Shown here: positions 14,666 through 21,002 of the stretch, in pieces
Numbering within the stretch: position 1 is the first letter of the stretch
Layout: each line of letters starts with the position of its first letter
Assembly: GCA_023402505.1 (NCBI GenBank)
Contig: JAEYGD010000352.1
Location: 1 to 21,614 of the forward strand
Reading direction: 5' to 3'
DNA from: Actinomycetes bacterium
GTDB lineage: Bacteria; Actinomycetota; Actinomycetes; Mycobacteriales; Micromonosporaceae
DNA: 21,614 nt
Program-made: the position numbers and the translations under genes
The notes under the pieces: generated by a model
The model's database searches: none
Seen by the model: only the letters and a program-made list of their open reading frames with translations
Told to the model about the DNA's origin: nothing

Positions 14666-15406
14666 CTACTCCACCCCGGCCAGTCGCTTCGCCCGGGCGA
14701 ACACCTCGTCCAGCATCTCTGGTGTCAGCCGTCCGGTGAAGGTGTTCTGCTGGCTGACGTGGTAGCAGCCGAGCACTTCCGGTACGGCCGTTCCGGACCA
14801 GTGTGCCCCATGCGTGAACGCCGGTCGCGGGCTGGGCGGGCGCACGCCGTACACCTGGCGCAGCGCCGGCCACCACGTGGACCAGGCGAAGGCACCCAGC
14901 GCGACCACGACGCGCAGGGTCGGCCGGATCAGCGCGACCTCGCGGTGCAGCCACGGGGCGCAGGTGTCCCGCTCGGCCGGGGTCGGCTTGTTGTCCGGGG
15001 GCGCGCAGCGCACCGCCGAGAAGATGCGGGTGTCGCGCAGGGCCAGGCCGTCGGCGGCGGCGACGCTGGTCGGCTGGTTCGCCAGCCCGGCCCGGTGCAG
15101 CGCGGCGAAGAGCACGTCGCCGGAGCGGTCACCGGTGAAGATGCGGCCGGTGCGGTTCCCGCCGTGCGCGGCGGGAGCCAGACCCAGGATGGCGATGCGC
15201 GCGGCCGGGTCGCCGAAGCCGGGCACCGGTCGGCCCCAGTACTCCTGGTCGCGGAAGGCCGCCCGGCGGGTGCGGGCGACCTCCTCCCGCCAGGCGACGA
15301 GCCGGGGGCAGGCGAAGCAGTCGCTCACCGCGCCGTCGAGGTCGGCGAGGTCGGTCGCCCGCGCGGCGCGCGCGGCGACCTCCCCGGCGGTACGCGGCTC
15401 AGCCAA
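14666..15406 (-). CDS. family 5 uracil-DNA glycosylase (UdgB type)
   Basis: The 246-aa enzyme has the N-terminal iron-sulfur cysteines C30 and C33 (DCFACPRLVAW), motif A GLAPAAHGGNRTGRIFTGD, the further cluster cysteines in VRCAPP and RDTCAPW, and motif C with the catalytic histidine in CYHVSQQNTFTG. The AHG-NRTGR form of motif A separates family 5 from family 4 (which has GEAPG). Family 5 enzymes remove uracil, hypoxanthine and related lesions from DNA, and suit GC-rich organisms prone to cytosine deamination. The start appears to be TTG 15406, overlapping the dienelactone hydrolase stop by 8 nt; no good ATG or GTG lies before the first cysteines. Coupled translation with the upstream gene is likely. 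Confidence 0.92.
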   Translation of the reverse strand: MAEPRTAGEVAARAARATDLADLDGAVSDCFACPRLVAWREEVARTRRAAFRDQEYWGRPVPGFGDPAARIAILGLAPAAHGGNRTGRIFTGDRSGDVLFAALHRAGLANQPTSVAAADGLALRDTRIFSAVRCAPPDNKPTPAERDTCAPWLHREVALIRPTLRVVVALGAFAWSTWWPALRQVYGVRPPSPRPAFTHGAHWSGTAVPEVLGCYHVSQQNTFTGRLTPEMLDEVFARAKRLAGVE

Positions 15407-16085
15407 GCTTGGCCCGGAACAGTTCGAGGGTGCGGGCCCAGGCGGTGGCGGCGGCGCGCTGGTCGAAGTTCTCCGGGCGGTCCTCGTTGAAGAAGGCGTG
15501 CGCGGTGCCCGGGTAGTCGTACGTCTGGCAGCTGCCGCCGGCGCCCTCGATGGCCCGGCGGACGGCCTGCACGCCGTCGTCGGCGGAGGTCCCGTCGGCC
15601 TCGGAGCAGTGGATGACCGCGGCCTTGCCCGCGTAGTCGGTCCACTCCGGACGCATACCCTCCCAGGGCAGCCGGGGGTAGAAGGCGGAGGTGGCCACGA
15701 TCCGCTCGGTGCGGGTGGCGGACCAGAGCGCCAGGCTGGCGCCGGCGCAGAAGCCAGCGCAGCCGATCTTCCCGGTGACCTCCAGCCGGCCGGCGAGGTA
15801 GTCGGCCGCGCCGGCGATGTCGGCCGCCGCCTCGTCCATCTGCGTGCTGTTCAGCATCTGCCGGAGCTCGTCCGGTTTGCTGGCCGGACCGCCGTGCCGG
15901 AAGTCGGGGGCGAGGGCGACGAAACCGGCCTCGGCGAACCGGTCGACGACCGCCCGTACGTGGGGTACGAGACCCCACCAGTCCTGGATGACGATGACCG
16001 CGGGGCTGGCCGCACCACCGGACGGTATCGCGAGATACCCCTCGCCCGTACCACCGTTGCTGCGGTACGTCACCATCTCGCCCAT
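15399..16085 (-). CDS. dienelactone hydrolase family protein
   Basis: The 228-aa alpha/beta hydrolase has the dienelactone hydrolase arrangement: QDWWGL (34-39, with Asp where the model enzyme has Glu), nucleophile Cys113 in GFCAGASLA, an acidic residue in SEADGTSADDG (Asp164 or nearby) and His196 in GTAHAFFN. Known members open the lactone ring of dienelactones in chlorocatechol degradation, but many actinobacterial homologues are of unknown substrate. Start ATG 16085 has AGGAGG at about 8 nt. It is followed by the uracil-DNA glycosylase with an 8-nt overlap; no catabolic gene is nearby, so a catechol role is not supported by context. Confidence 0.92.
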   Translation of the reverse strand: MGEMVTYRSNGGTGEGYLAIPSGGAASPAVIVIQDWWGLVPHVRAVVDRFAEAGFVALAPDFRHGGPASKPDELRQMLNSTQMDEAAADIAGAADYLAGRLEVTGKIGCAGFCAGASLALWSATRTERIVATSAFYPRLPWEGMRPEWTDYAGKAAVIHCSEADGTSADDGVQAVRRAIEGAGGSCQTYDYPGTAHAFFNEDRPENFDQRAAATAWARTLELFRAKLG

Positions 16086-16230
16086 CGGCCGTCCTCCTAG
16101 CGGTCAGTCATCGTTGGCTGGTCGCCCAGTGGTCCTACGTGCCGGTAGCCTGCCACGCCGCGACGGTGCCGGGAAGACGCCGGGGAAGTGGCATACACCT
16201 CCTGTTCACCCCTCGACAACCCGGACACGA

Positions 16231-16265
16231 CGACGGCGGCGCGGGAGTCACCCGCACCGCCGTCG
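16231..16265 (-). terminator. hairpin terminator of the LppU-like gene
   Basis: CGACGGCGG (16231-16239) pairs with CCGCCGTCG (16257-16265), and inside it GCGGG (16241-16245) pairs with CCCGC (16251-16255) around a 5-nt loop. It lies 19 nt downstream of the stop at 16284. There is no T tract. Confidence 0.7.
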
Positions 16266-16283
16266 ACGTCGTCCGTCGGCCGC

Positions 16284-16757
16284 TCAGGCCTTCTTGGTGA
16301 GGCAGAGCACGTAGCCCGTCTTGCCCGGCTCGATGCTGGAGAACACGTAGCCCTCCTCGCCCTCCTTGAGGAACTGGTCGCACGCCGTACCCTCGCGGGC
16401 CTGCGCCTGGGTCTGGCCGTCGATCCGACCGACCACCGTGTACGCGGCGTCGGTGGAGGTGCACTCGACGATCTTCGCACCGTCGACCTGCTCCTCCTCG
16501 GTGCCGGTCACCTCGGGCAGCTCGGCGATGCAGTCGCCGGCCTTCGCGTCCGCGGTCTCGTCCTTGTTGAGGAAGCCGCCGATCGCCGAGCCGACGCCGA
16601 ACTTCAGACCGGCGATCACCAGGAACACGACGACCGCGCCGACGATGCCGAGCACCTTCTTGCCACCGGGCTTCTTGGCCGGCTCCTGGGCCGCCGGCGG
16701 CGGCGTGGGGTCGCCGGGCTGGGCCGGGGCGGGGGGCGGTGCGACCTGCTCTGACAC
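16284..16757 (-). CDS. LppU/SCO3897-like membrane-anchored protein
   Basis: The 157-aa protein has a Pro/Ala-rich cytoplasmic N-terminus (about 30 residues), one transmembrane helix (VLGIVGAVVVFLVIAGLKFGV, around 35-55) and an extracytoplasmic domain with AKAGDCIAELPEV, KIVECTSTDAAYTVVGRID, a third cysteine in EGTACDQFL and a fourth in YVLCLTKKA. The GDC ... VxC ... AxYxVvGR pattern is that of LppU/SCO3897-type proteins, and the four cysteines could form two disulfides outside the membrane. Function is unknown. Start GTG 16757 has GGAAGG at about 8 nt. A possible -10 TACGGT lies at 16792-16797 (minus strand). It stands as its own transcript with a clear terminator. Confidence 0.8.
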   Translation of the reverse strand: MSEQVAPPPAPAQPGDPTPPPAAQEPAKKPGGKKVLGIVGAVVVFLVIAGLKFGVGSAIGGFLNKDETADAKAGDCIAELPEVTGTEEEQVDGAKIVECTSTDAAYTVVGRIDGQTQAQAREGTACDQFLKEGEEGYVFSSIEPGKTGYVLCLTKKA

Positions 16758-16874
16758 GGGATTTCCTTCCGAGGAGTGAATGTGCGGACGACACCGTAAG
16801 CGACCACCGGCCCCGCCCGCCGCCCCACCGGCCTCATCCTTTCAGCCATTTCCCAGGAAGCGGTGAGCGATCCT

Positions 16875-17852
16875 TCAGCCGGTGGGCTCGGCGCTCGGCG
16901 TCGCCGGCGACGCGGACGGCGTCGGGGACGCCGTCGGCGCCGCACTCGCGGACGGGCCGGGCAGCGGTGGAAGCACGGGCTGGGACGCCGGGGCGCTCGG
17001 CCGCGACCCGAACGGCGCCGCCTCCGGGCAGTACGGGTAGGCGCGCAGCAGCGGATTGCCGGTGCCGTTCGGGTCCCGGAGATCGGGGCAGTCCGGGTAG
17101 CCGAGCCGGATCGGGTCACCGTTCTGGTCGAACAGGCGCGCGTTCTGGACCAGCCGTCCCTCGCTGTCGTAGACGAAGACGTCACGGATGTGGTCGTACC
17201 GGCCGTCGACGGCGGTCTGCTCGTACCAGTGGTCGGTGTAGCCGAGCCGGTCCTCGGCGTTCGCGAGCGCCGACAGCGCGAACACCACGAGCACCAGGTT
17301 GCCGGCCGCCAGGGCACGCCGTGGCCAGGTGCGCAGCCGGCCGTCCCGGCGGCCGAGGGCGACCGAGGCGACGACGAGGGCCGCCAGGACCATCAGGCCG
17401 GCCTGTGTGTTGCCGTCGATGCGCGGCAGCAGCCCGAAGGAGCCGCCGGTGCTCATCACGGTCAGCAGCATCGCCGCGAGGTAGGCGCGCAGGACCCACC
17501 AGCCCGGGGCGAACAGGCGGAGGAACTCGCGTGCCGTCGGGTACCCGAGGGGCGGGCCGAGCTGGTGGTCGAGCGCGCGCAGTTGGGTGCGCGCCCGGCC
17601 GGCGAAATCGGTGAACCGCCGGTCCATCCGGCGCCGGCCCGCGCCGACCCCGGCGGCGGCACGCAGCTCGACCGCGTACGCCTCGGGCTCGCCGAGCCGT
17701 TCGACGAGCGACCCGCCGGTCTCGGCGGCCACGACGGCGAGGTGCTCCGGCAGGTCCTCGGTCAACTCGTCGCGGACCGCCGGCGGCAGGTCGGCCAGCG
17801 CGGACCGGACCCGGGCGACGTAGTCGTTGATCTCCTGCTCAGTGACGGTCAT
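16875..17852 (-). CDS. HAAS/DUF1700-like domain membrane protein, PadR partner
   Basis: The 325-aa protein begins with a helical domain (EQEINDYVARVRSALADLPPAVRDELTEDLPEHL, residues about 5-38, followed by ERLGEPEAYAVELR) that matches the HAAS/DUF1700 domain usually encoded next to PadR regulators. Three to four hydrophobic helices follow (WWVLRAYLAAMLLTVM, AGLMVLAALVVASVAL, LAAGNLVLVVFALSAL), then an outside domain with four cysteine/tyrosine-rich stretches (GYPDCPDL, AYPYCPEAAPF) and a Pro/Ser/Ala-rich tail of about 45 residues. Start ATG 17852 has GGGAGG 5 nt upstream and overlaps the PadR stop by 4 nt, so it is co-translated with it. A sensory or regulatory role with PadR is likely by family; its ligand is unknown. 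Confidence 0.85.
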   Translation of the reverse strand: MTVTEQEINDYVARVRSALADLPPAVRDELTEDLPEHLAVVAAETGGSLVERLGEPEAYAVELRAAAGVGAGRRRMDRRFTDFAGRARTQLRALDHQLGPPLGYPTAREFLRLFAPGWWVLRAYLAAMLLTVMSTGGSFGLLPRIDGNTQAGLMVLAALVVASVALGRRDGRLRTWPRRALAAGNLVLVVFALSALANAEDRLGYTDHWYEQTAVDGRYDHIRDVFVYDSEGRLVQNARLFDQNGDPIRLGYPDCPDLRDPNGTGNPLLRAYPYCPEAAPFGSRPSAPASQPVLPPLPGPSASAAPTASPTPSASPATPSAEPTG

Positions 17853-18181
17853 GCCGCCCTCCCCCGATCGTCGAGCAGAGTGTCCATGGTGGTGGCGAAG
17901 GATCGCCACAGCTTGCCGGACCGGGCGAGCTGGTCGCGGCCGGCGGCGTTGAGCGAGTAGTACTTGCGGTGGGGGCCGGATTCGCTGGGCACCACGTACG
18001 TGGTGAGGAAGCCGGCCGCGTACTGGCGGCGCAGCGTGCCGTAGACCGAGGCGTCGCCGACCTCCTCCAGCCCGGCGTCGCGCAGCCGGCGCAGGATGTC
18101 GTAGCCGTAGCCGTCCTCGTCCCGGAGCACCGCGAGGACGGCCAGGTCCAGCACGCCCTTCAGAAGCTGCGTGGTGTCCAC
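17849..18181 (-). CDS. PadR family transcriptional regulator
   Basis: The 110-aa protein is a compact PadR winged helix: TTQLLKGVLDLAVLAVL, GYGYDILRRL, ASVYGTLRRQYAAGFLTT, the wing SGPHRKYYSL and a terminal dimerisation helix from AGRDQLARS. I start it at GTG 18181, not at the longer TTG 18202, because a complete promoter (TTGACG-18-TAGTGT) ends 7 nt before this GTG and family members begin at MDTTQLLKGVLDL. The upstream frame is made of the palindrome itself. The regulator therefore should bind its own promoter and control the pair with the HAAS gene. PadR proteins are usually repressors released by small ligands or by their membrane partner. Confidence 0.92.
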   Translation of the reverse strand: MDTTQLLKGVLDLAVLAVLRDEDGYGYDILRRLRDAGLEEVGDASVYGTLRRQYAAGFLTTYVVPSESGPHRKYYSLNAAGRDQLARSGKLWRSFATTMDTLLDDRGRAA

Positions 18182-18183
18182 GT

Positions 18184-18203
18184 ATTGCACACTAGTGTGC
18201 AAT
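18184..18203. promoter_or_regulatory. perfect 20-bp palindrome over the PadR promoter
   Basis: Half-site ATTGCACACT is followed by its exact reverse complement. Allowing one mismatch the symmetry extends to 18180-18207. The -10 box (TAGTGT, 18189-18194, minus strand) lies inside it and the PadR start codon begins 3 nt beyond, so a bound dimer would block transcription. The two-fold symmetry and position fit a PadR autoregulatory operator. Confidence 0.75.
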
Positions 18204-18218
18204 GCGTAATAGCGTCAA
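18189..18218 (-). promoter_or_regulatory. PadR promoter, leaderless
   Basis: The minus strand carries -35 TTGACG (18213-18218), an 18-bp spacer and -10 TAGTGT (18189-18194), ending 7 nt before GTG 18181. No ribosome-binding site lies between. This is the best-formed promoter in the window. Confidence 0.65.
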
Positions 18219-18241
18219 CGAGACTCGCCGATCGGCCTGGT

Positions 18242-18270
18242 GCCGCCCGCCGCTGAAGGCGTCAGGCGGC
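18242..18270 (-). terminator. hairpin terminator of the Ppx/GppA gene
   Basis: GCCGCC (18242-18247) plus CGCC (18248-18251) pairs with GGCG (18258-18261) and GGCGGC (18265-18270), a stem of 10 bp with a 3-nt bulge and a 6-nt loop. It overlaps the last base of the TAG stop codon of the gene. Confidence 0.55.
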
Positions 18271-19214
18271 TACCGCTGGAGACTCCAGGCGATGCCGTCG
18301 AGGATGTCGTGCTCGGAGGCGACCACCGAGTCCAGACCGGCACGTTCCATGATCACGCGGAGCACCAGGGCGCCGGCGCCGATCACGTCGGCCCGGCCCG
18401 GGTGCATGACCGGGATCGCCAGCCGCTCGGCCCGGGTCTTCGCCAGCAGGTCGGCGGTCACGTCGGCCACCGCCGGGTAGGGCACGCGGGCGTGGTGGAT
18501 GCGCTCCGGGTCGTACTCCTCCAGCCCCTGGGCGATCGCGACGACGGTGGTGACCGACCCGGCGAGCCCGACCAGCGTGGCCGCCTCCCGGCCCGGCACG
18601 GCGTCGAGCGCCCGGTCCACCGCGACCGCGATGTCGGCCTGTGCCGCCGCGATCTCGTCCAGGCCCGGCGGATCGCCGTGCAGGTGCCGCTCGGTCATCC
18701 GGACGCAGCCGATGTCCATCGAGATGGCGGCGTCGACGCCGCCGGCGCGGGTGCCGACGACGAACTCGGTCGAGCCACCGCCGATGTCGACGACCAGGTA
18801 CGGCTCCCGTGCGTCGGCGGGCAGCCCGCGGACCGCACCGGTGAAGGAGAGCCGCGCCTCCTCGTCGCCGGTCACCACCTCAGGAGCCACGCCGAGGGTC
18901 TGCTCCACCATGGCCCGGAAGTCGGCGGCGTTCTCCGCGTCCCGGGATGCCGAGGTGGCGCACATCCGCACCTGCTCGGCGCCCAGCTTCTCGATCTCGG
19001 CCGCGTAGCCGGCCAGCGCCACCCGCGTCCGCTCGATCGCCTCCGGCGCGAGCCGGCCGGTCCGGTCGACGCCCTGACCCAGCCGGACGATCTCCATCCG
19101 GCGGCTCAGGTCGACCAGCGGCGCGGCCGGGCCGGCGGCCGGATCGGGCAGGTCGGCGACCAGCAGGCGGATCGAGTTGGTCCCGCAGTCGATGGCGGCC
19201 ACGCGCGTTGTCAC
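18270..19214 (-). CDS. Ppx/GppA family exopolyphosphatase
   Basis: The 314-aa enzyme of the actin-like ASKHA fold has the phosphate-1 motif AAIDCGTNSIRLLV at its N-terminus, then RLGQGVDRTGRL, ATSASRDAENAADF, the catalytic-glutamate region VVTGDEEARLSF, the phosphate-2 motif VVDIGGGSTEFV and GLAGSVTTVVAI near residue 220. Members hydrolyse polyphosphate or convert pppGpp to ppGpp. The length fits short actinobacterial Ppx proteins (M. tuberculosis Rv1026 type) rather than the longer E. coli enzyme. Start GTG 19214 follows TAGGGT by 7 nt and has no Shine-Dalgarno sequence; the frame further upstream (to 19262) is not used. Unlike the usual actinobacterial order, it is separated from DUF501 by an acetyltransferase gene and a 655-bp spacer, so it has its own promoter. 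Confidence 0.93.
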   Translation of the reverse strand: MTTRVAAIDCGTNSIRLLVADLPDPAAGPAAPLVDLSRRMEIVRLGQGVDRTGRLAPEAIERTRVALAGYAAEIEKLGAEQVRMCATSASRDAENAADFRAMVEQTLGVAPEVVTGDEEARLSFTGAVRGLPADAREPYLVVDIGGGSTEFVVGTRAGGVDAAISMDIGCVRMTERHLHGDPPGLDEIAAAQADIAVAVDRALDAVPGREAATLVGLAGSVTTVVAIAQGLEEYDPERIHHARVPYPAVADVTADLLAKTRAERLAIPVMHPGRADVIGAGALVLRVIMERAGLDSVVASEHDILDGIAWSLQR

Positions 19215-19221
19215 GCCCGCA

Positions 19222-19227
19222 ACCCTA
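19222..19227 (-). promoter_or_regulatory. TAGGGT -10 box for leaderless Ppx gene
   Basis: TAGGGT on the minus strand ends 7 nt before GTG 19214, with no ribosome-binding site between. It has the same box and spacing as the promoter at 6889-6894. No -35 consensus is visible. Confidence 0.5.
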
Positions 19228-19320
19228 CGGCAGCACCACCCGCGCTCGGGCGCGGCGAGCACGACCGCGCCCGCCCACCCGGATCACCGCGTCCGCCAGC
19301 CCGCACGCGAGCACCTCCGC

Positions 19321-19360
19321 CCGCCCGGCGAGCACGTTGGCCGCCCGGCGAGCACGTTGG
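19321..19360. repeat. 20-bp exact tandem duplication
   Basis: The 20-bp unit beginning CCGCCCGGCG occurs twice without change, at 19321-19340 and 19341-19360. It is in the gene-free spacer upstream of the Ppx gene. Probably a replication-slippage product. Confidence 0.85.
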
Positions 19361-19534
19361 CCCGGCCCTGCGGGCGCCCGGCTGCCCCTCGGGCCTCGAT
19401 CGCCGCTGTCCGGTCCGTCATCCGCACCCCCGCAAGGCCTGACCGGGCCGGCAGTGACCGGCAGCACGGACCGTAGCGACCTGCCACAAGTCACGCTCCG
19501 CAACCCGAGCCGCCACCCCACCGAGCCCTCCGCC

Positions 19535-19664
19535 AGCCTTTGCTCTGCTGACCTATACGCACCACCCTCGATGACCAGGGTCGATCTCGAACGGCGTCCG
19601 GAGCGTGCGGTGCCAAGCAACCACGGAGAGTGCGCGGTGCGTATAGGGCAGCAGAGCAAAGGCT
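19535..19664. repeat. 130-bp element with 29-bp inverted terminal arms (MITE-like)
   Basis: Left arm 19535-19563 (AGCCTTTGCTCTGCTG...) and right arm 19636-19664 are reverse complements over 29 bp with a single mismatch. They enclose 72 bp without a gene, which itself holds a small hairpin (ACCCT/AGGGT). The arms are notably lower in GC than the surroundings. No clear target-site duplication is seen. It may be a miniature inverted-repeat element or a repeated extragenic palindrome. Confidence 0.75.
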
Positions 19665-19782
19665 GTGGGGCGAGGGTTGGCAGCCCGCGCAGGAGTGACG
19701 GTACGTGATGGCGCGTGATGCGCGGAGGGCGTGATCCGGCGCGGGGCGGGCGTGGCGCGTCGGGAGCGCCGGCGCATCGGGC

Positions 19783-19835
19783 CCAGAGGCGCCAGAGGCG
19801 CCAGGTGCCAGGTGCCAGGTGCCAGGTGCCAGGTG
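19783..19835. repeat. tandem 9-bp and 7-bp repeats (VNTR-like)
   Basis: Two copies of CCAGAGGCG (19783-19800) are followed by five exact copies of CCAGGTG (19801-19835) and a further CCAGA. It lies 35 bp downstream of the argA-type gene end. Such arrays often vary in copy number between strains. Confidence 0.95.
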
Positions 19836-19848
19836 CCAGAGAGGCACT
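19832..19848 (-). terminator. small hairpin downstream of argA-type gene
   Basis: GTGCC (19833-19837) pairs with GGCAC (19843-19847) around a 5-nt loop, about 22 nt after the stop at 19870. The stem is short and has no T tract, so the terminator call is weak. Confidence 0.3.
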
Positions 19849-19869
19849 ACAGGGACGACTCGGGGCGGC

Positions 19870-20412
19870 TCAGAGGCGCAGCAGCATCCGGCTGTTGCCG
19901 AGGGTGTTGGGCTTGACCCGCTCCAGGTCGAGGAACTCCGCGACGCCCTCGTCGTAGGAGCGCAGCAGCTGCTCGTAGACCGGCTGGGGCACCGGCGCGC
20001 CGTCGATCTCCGCGAACCCGAACGAGCCGAAGAACCGGGTCTCGAACGTGAGCACGAAGATCCGCGCCACGCCCAGCTCCCGGGCCGCGTCGATCAGCTC
20101 ACCGACGATCCGGTGCCCGATCTTGCGGCCCCGGTAGACCGGGTCGACCGCCACCGTACGGATCTCGGCCAGGTCCTCCCACATGACGTGCAGGGCCCCG
20201 CACCCGACCACCGTGCCGTCCGGCGCCACCGCGACCCGGAACTCCTGCACGTCCTCGTAGAGCGTCACCGTCGCCTTGCTGAGCAGCCGCCGGTCGTCGG
20301 TGTACGTGTCGACCAACCGGCGGATCCCCCGGACGTCGGCCGTCCGGGCCCGGCGCACCTCGATCTCGTCGGCGGCGGGCGGGAATCCGGGCGGCCCCGG
20401 CGCAGCGGTCAT
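19870..20412 (-). CDS. argA: amino-acid N-acetyltransferase (ArgA/NAGS type, GNAT)
   Basis: The 180-aa single-domain GNAT protein would transfer acetyl from acetyl-CoA to L-glutamate, the first step of arginine synthesis. It matches the short actinobacterial enzyme of the M. tuberculosis Rv2747 type along its length: RRARTADVRGIRRLVDTY, VTLYEDVQEFRVA, VGCGALHVMWEDLAEIRTVAV (the acetyl-CoA strand), RGRKIGHRIV (pyrophosphate loop), VLTFETRFFGSFGFAE and the C-terminal GVAEFLDLERVKPNTLGNSRMLL. No amino-acid-kinase domain is present, unlike E. coli ArgA. ATG 20412 follows the DUF501 stop by 1 nt, so they are probably co-translated. No other arginine gene is in the window. Confidence 0.92.
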   Translation of the reverse strand: MTAAPGPPGFPPAADEIEVRRARTADVRGIRRLVDTYTDDRRLLSKATVTLYEDVQEFRVAVAPDGTVVGCGALHVMWEDLAEIRTVAVDPVYRGRKIGHRIVGELIDAARELGVARIFVLTFETRFFGSFGFAEIDGAPVPQPVYEQLLRSYDEGVAEFLDLERVKPNTLGNSRMLLRL

Positions 20413-20413
20413 C

Positions 20414-20971
20414 TCACTCGTCCGCCGGTACGTCCACGCACGGCCCGCCGGTCCACCACGGCTCCACCAGCCCCAGCGTCTCGTCACCGAACGGGTTGAC
20501 GCCCGGCCCGGCGCCGAGCGCGTGCCCGAGGTGCACGTGCAGGCACTTCACCCGGCCCGGCATCCCGCCGGCGGAGATGCCGGCGATCTCCGGCACGTGG
20601 CCGATCGCCTCCCGCCGCGCCAGGTAGTCCTCGTGCGCGGCCCGGTAGTGCGCCGCCAGCTCCGGGTCCTCCGCGAGCCGGTCGGCCATCTCCTTCATCA
20701 GCCCCGCCGACTCCAGCCGGCTGCACGCGGCCGTCGCCCGGGGACAGGTCAGGTAGAACAACGTCGGGAAGGGCGTGCCGTCGGCCAGGCGCGGCGTCGT
20801 CTCCACCACGTCGGGCAGGCCGCAGGGGCACCGGTGGGCCACCGCCCGGGTGCCGCGCGGGGGGCGCCCGAGCTGCGCGGCCACCGCGGCCAGGTCGGCC
20901 TCCGTGGCCGGTTCCCGCTGCGGCAGGGGTACGGAGGCGGCAGCCGGCTCCGGCGGCGGTACGACGGTCAC
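20414..20971 (-). CDS. DUF501 family protein
   Basis: The 185-aa protein of unknown function belongs to the family usually lying between divIC and ppx in actinobacteria (Rv1025 type). Visible hallmarks are CPCGLPDVVETTPRLADGTPFPT (from about residue 48), YLTCPRATAACSRLE, and the C-terminal GGMPGRVKCLHVHLGHALGAGPGVNPFGDE. The conserved cysteines suggest a metal site. The first 35 residues are Pro/Ala/Glu-rich. Start GTG 20971 has AAGGG 4-5 nt upstream, and the gene follows the divIC-like stop by 31 nt. Its role, perhaps linked to cell division or envelope, is not established. Confidence 0.93.
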   Translation of the reverse strand: MTVVPPPEPAAASVPLPQREPATEADLAAVAAQLGRPPRGTRAVAHRCPCGLPDVVETTPRLADGTPFPTLFYLTCPRATAACSRLESAGLMKEMADRLAEDPELAAHYRAAHEDYLARREAIGHVPEIAGISAGGMPGRVKCLHVHLGHALGAGPGVNPFGDETLGLVEPWWTGGPCVDVPADE

Positions 20972-21002
20972 GATGCCCTTTCGACAGTCGGTGCGGTGGT
21001 GC

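Larger units (their letters stand above)
19215..19869. other. 655-bp intergenic spacer, repeat-rich, no gene
   Basis: Open frames here have no credible codon pattern or protein features. The stretch holds the Ppx promoter near its left end, a 20-bp tandem duplication, a 130-bp element with long inverted arms, and tandem 9-bp and 7-bp repeats near its right end. From 19361 to 19534 I see nothing recognisable. Its extent and repeat content suggest insertion or decay of DNA between argA and the Ppx gene. Confidence 0.7.

Noticed and set aside
15399..16085. Aromatic-degradation operon suggested by the dienelactone hydrolase
   Set aside because: No catechol dioxygenase, cycloisomerase or maleylacetate reductase lies nearby; its neighbour is a DNA-repair enzyme.
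19535..19664. Insertion sequence
   Set aside because: The arms look like terminal inverted repeats, but the 72-bp interior cannot encode a transposase and no target duplication is visible; kept as a MITE-like repeat only.
19783..19835. CRISPR array
   Set aside because: The repeat units are only 7-9 bp and contiguous, with no spacers and no cas genes nearby.
19225..19847. Open frames in the spacer between Ppx and argA-type genes
   Set aside because: They run through inverted and tandem repeats, have no ribosome-binding sites or recognisable domains, and their residues are typical of random GC-rich DNA.
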